A DNA stretch of 64,000 bases from Microbacterium sp. BK668. GTDB taxonomy: Bacteria; Actinomycetota; Actinomycetes; Actinomycetales; Microbacteriaceae. The stretch's first letter is position 1. Each line of letters starts with the position of its first letter. Of the stretch, positions 60,721 through 64,000 are shown piece after piece. The position numbers were made by a program, and so were the translations under genes. The notes under the pieces were generated by a model, which saw only the letters and a program-made list of their open reading frames with translations, was not told where the DNA came from and did no database searches. The DNA lies in NCBI RefSeq assembly GCF_004362195.1, contig NZ_SNWG01000004.1:28434-92433 (forward strand), written 5' to 3'.

Positions 60721-61032
60721 CCGGTCGGAGGAACCTCGCCGCGTCGGAGCAATCCGGCGGAATCGTCCGACCGCGCGCGGATCATCCGACCCGAGCCAAG
60801 CGCGGCGCGAGGACATGGCGGCCGCGGAAGCTTCGGGCGGGGGATGCGGGGGCGCGGATTCAGAGCCAGGAGAGGCGGCGTGGTTTTCACGAGGGGTCGA
60901 TGCCGGGGCATCCGGTCGGAGAGGCGGCGTGGTTCTCACGAGGCGTCGATGCCGGGGCATCCGGTCGGAGAGTGTGCGCCCCGTCGGACAGATCCAGTCG
61001 GATAGTCCGACCGCACGCGAATCATCCGACCG
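60721..61032. repeat. Repeat-rich upstream region: 49-bp tandem and GTCGGA/ATCATCCGAC words
   Basis: Two copies of a 49-bp unit (60869-60917 and 60918-60966) beginning GGAGAGGCGGCGTGGTT, with a partial third. Around them are GTCGGA or TCCGAC at least eight times, including GTCGGATAGTCCGAC (60997-61011), GGATCATCCGACC near 60780 and AATCATCCGACCG near 61018. From 61036 to 61163 short CCCCGCCGCTGCGCGGC-like units follow. The 546-base gap 60618-61163 holds no gene that I can support. Confidence 0.8.
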
Positions 61033-61163
61033 CTGAGCGGGCGGGGGGCAACGCGCGACGCCGCCGTAGTGCGGGGGCGCGCACTGCGCGACCCCGCCGT
61101 AGAGCGACCCCGCCGCTGCGCGGCCCCGCCGCTGCCCGGCCCCGCCCCAGAGCGGGCGGAGGG

Positions 61164-61616
61164 CTAGAAGCGCACCTCGGCGATGACCTCGCCGTACTCC
61201 GTCTCGCCGACGGGGGTGAAGCCGACGCGCTGGAAGAACGCCTCCGGACCGCCCTCGCCCGCCTCGTAGATCACGTCCACATGGTCCTTGCCGCGCGAGC
61301 GCGCCTCTTCGAGCAGCTTCTCGACGGCGAAGCGGCCGACGCCGCGGCCCTGGTCGTCGGCGTCGACGTTGATGCGCCACAGCACCGACCGGAAGTGCTC
61401 CTCGGGCGCGTCGTCGTCGAAGTTGGCGCTGACGAATCCGACCACCTCATCGCCGTCGAGGACGACGCGCTGCCAGGCGGTCGCGGGGTTCGAGACGGCG
61501 CCCGCGACGGCGTACGAGATCGGGGCGAGGAACTGCTCCTGCCCGGGCTTGAGGGAGAGATTGTTGACCGCCACGATCGTGCTCGCCGACAGTTCCACAA
61601 GTCGCAGGTCGCCCAT
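61164..61616 (-). CDS. GNAT family N-acetyltransferase
   Basis: 150 residues. The acetyl-CoA site is DADDQGRGVGRFAVEKLLEE (85-104), and VGFTPVGETEYGEV at the end completes the GNAT fold. The LSLKPGQEQFLAP start resembles spermidine/amino-acid acetyltransferases of the SpeG/PaiA-like group, so polyamine is possible but unproven. ATG 61616 follows a TAGCCT box by seven bases. Divergent from icd with 133 bases between. Confidence 0.9.
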   Translation of the reverse strand: MGDLRLVELSASTIVAVNNLSLKPGQEQFLAPISYAVAGAVSNPATAWQRVVLDGDEVVGFVSANFDDDAPEEHFRSVLWRINVDADDQGRGVGRFAVEKLLEEARSRGKDHVDVIYEAGEGGPEAFFQRVGFTPVGETEYGEVIAEVRF

Positions 61617-61679
61617 AGTGCACAGGCTAGCCGCAACACGCGCGGTTGAGCACATTCGAGTCTCGGGGTGACGAGCCGA

Positions 61680-61719
61680 TATCTCGACGTCAAGATACTT
61701 TGGGCGCCTGCGATAGGCT
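61680..61719 (+). promoter_or_regulatory. icd promoter with palindromic operator over the -35
   Basis: TATCTCGACGTCAAGATA (61680-61697) is an 18-bp near-perfect palindrome; TAGGCT at 61714-61719 is the -10, so the operator covers the -35 region. The site matches the core of the sucC palindrome (TCTCGACATCGAGA). The GTG start is 31 bases after the -10. Confidence 0.68.
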
Positions 61720-61749
61720 GAGCAGGCGACCGAACGAAAGACGACTCAG

Positions 61750-63969
<2,220 letters not shown>

Positions 63970-64000
63970 ACCCGGAGGACGAAGAAGAGCGGATGCCGAG

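Overview
The window is very GC-rich, densely coding and without phage or IS elements. It looks like the chromosome of a high-GC actinobacterium in or near Microbacteriaceae (Microbacterium-like). Supporting signs are a monomeric NADP-dependent isocitrate dehydrogenase, the gene set pcrA / sucCD / perM-purN-purH, a SseB-family protein, an Ada-AlkA fusion, a LAL-type LuxR regulator, GTG starts, and many genes that begin 6-9 bases after a TAGGCT-like -10 box with no Shine-Dalgarno sequence (apparently leaderless transcripts). The genus is an inference; nothing in the window names it.

Layout. 1-7.98 kb: Bax-inhibitor-1 family protein (cut by the window edge), glycerophosphodiester phosphodiesterase, two small or unknown membrane proteins, a secreted alpha/beta hydrolase, an atypical tRNA-like gene with anticodon CAU, a CE7-type esterase, a UPF0303 protein and a WYL regulator. 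8-9.9 kb: a DrrAB-like ABC exporter divergent from that regulator, with a palindromic operator between them. 10-15.1 kb: a large 7-TM glycoside-hydrolase-like membrane protein, then polyphosphate kinase 2 followed by a CHAD (polyphosphate-binding) protein. 15.2-24.2 kb: PcrA helicase, SseB-like protein, RibD/DHFR-like reductase, convergent NHEJ-type polymerase and ATP-dependent ligase genes, an AI-2E family transporter, and a DUF6325-like protein with a small partner. 24.2-35 kb: LAL regulator, acyl-CoA dehydrogenase, SDR, zinc alcohol dehydrogenase, an unusual P-type ATPase and a TetR regulator. 35-45.3 kb: sucCD, an AzgA-type purine permease, a polysaccharide deacetylase lipoprotein, perM, purN and purH. 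45.4-52.8 kb: a sugar-uptake cluster (LacI regulator, ABC importer, GH130 phosphorylase, secreted barrel protein). 53-55.1 kb: alkylation repair (Ada-AlkA and Ogt). 55.5-59.4 kb: a 33-codon microORF and a heterodimeric ABC exporter. 59.8-64 kb: a DUF559 endonuclease-like gene flanked by GTCGGA repeats, a GNAT acetyltransferase and icd.

Themes. The intergenic DNA is rich in short tandem repeats (periods 23, 28, 29, 35, 36, 49 and 105 bp) and in a dispersed REP-like family built on GGTCGTTGAGCGAG and GAGACGAAACG. Similar palindromes, TNTCTCGACNTCRAGANA, sit at the promoters of both TCA-cycle loci (sucC and icd), which suggests a shared regulator of the MarR/UrtR (TamR-like) kind. The backbone pcrA / sucCD / perM-purN-purH matches the gene order remembered for mycobacteria but is interrupted by about 17 kb of accessory genes. 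No single gene cluster here is clearly a new system. The best leads are the PPK2-CHAD pair, the TCA-cycle palindromes, the P-type ATPase lacking canonical ion ligands, the tRNA-like gene, and the DUF559 gene with its repeat-rich surroundings.
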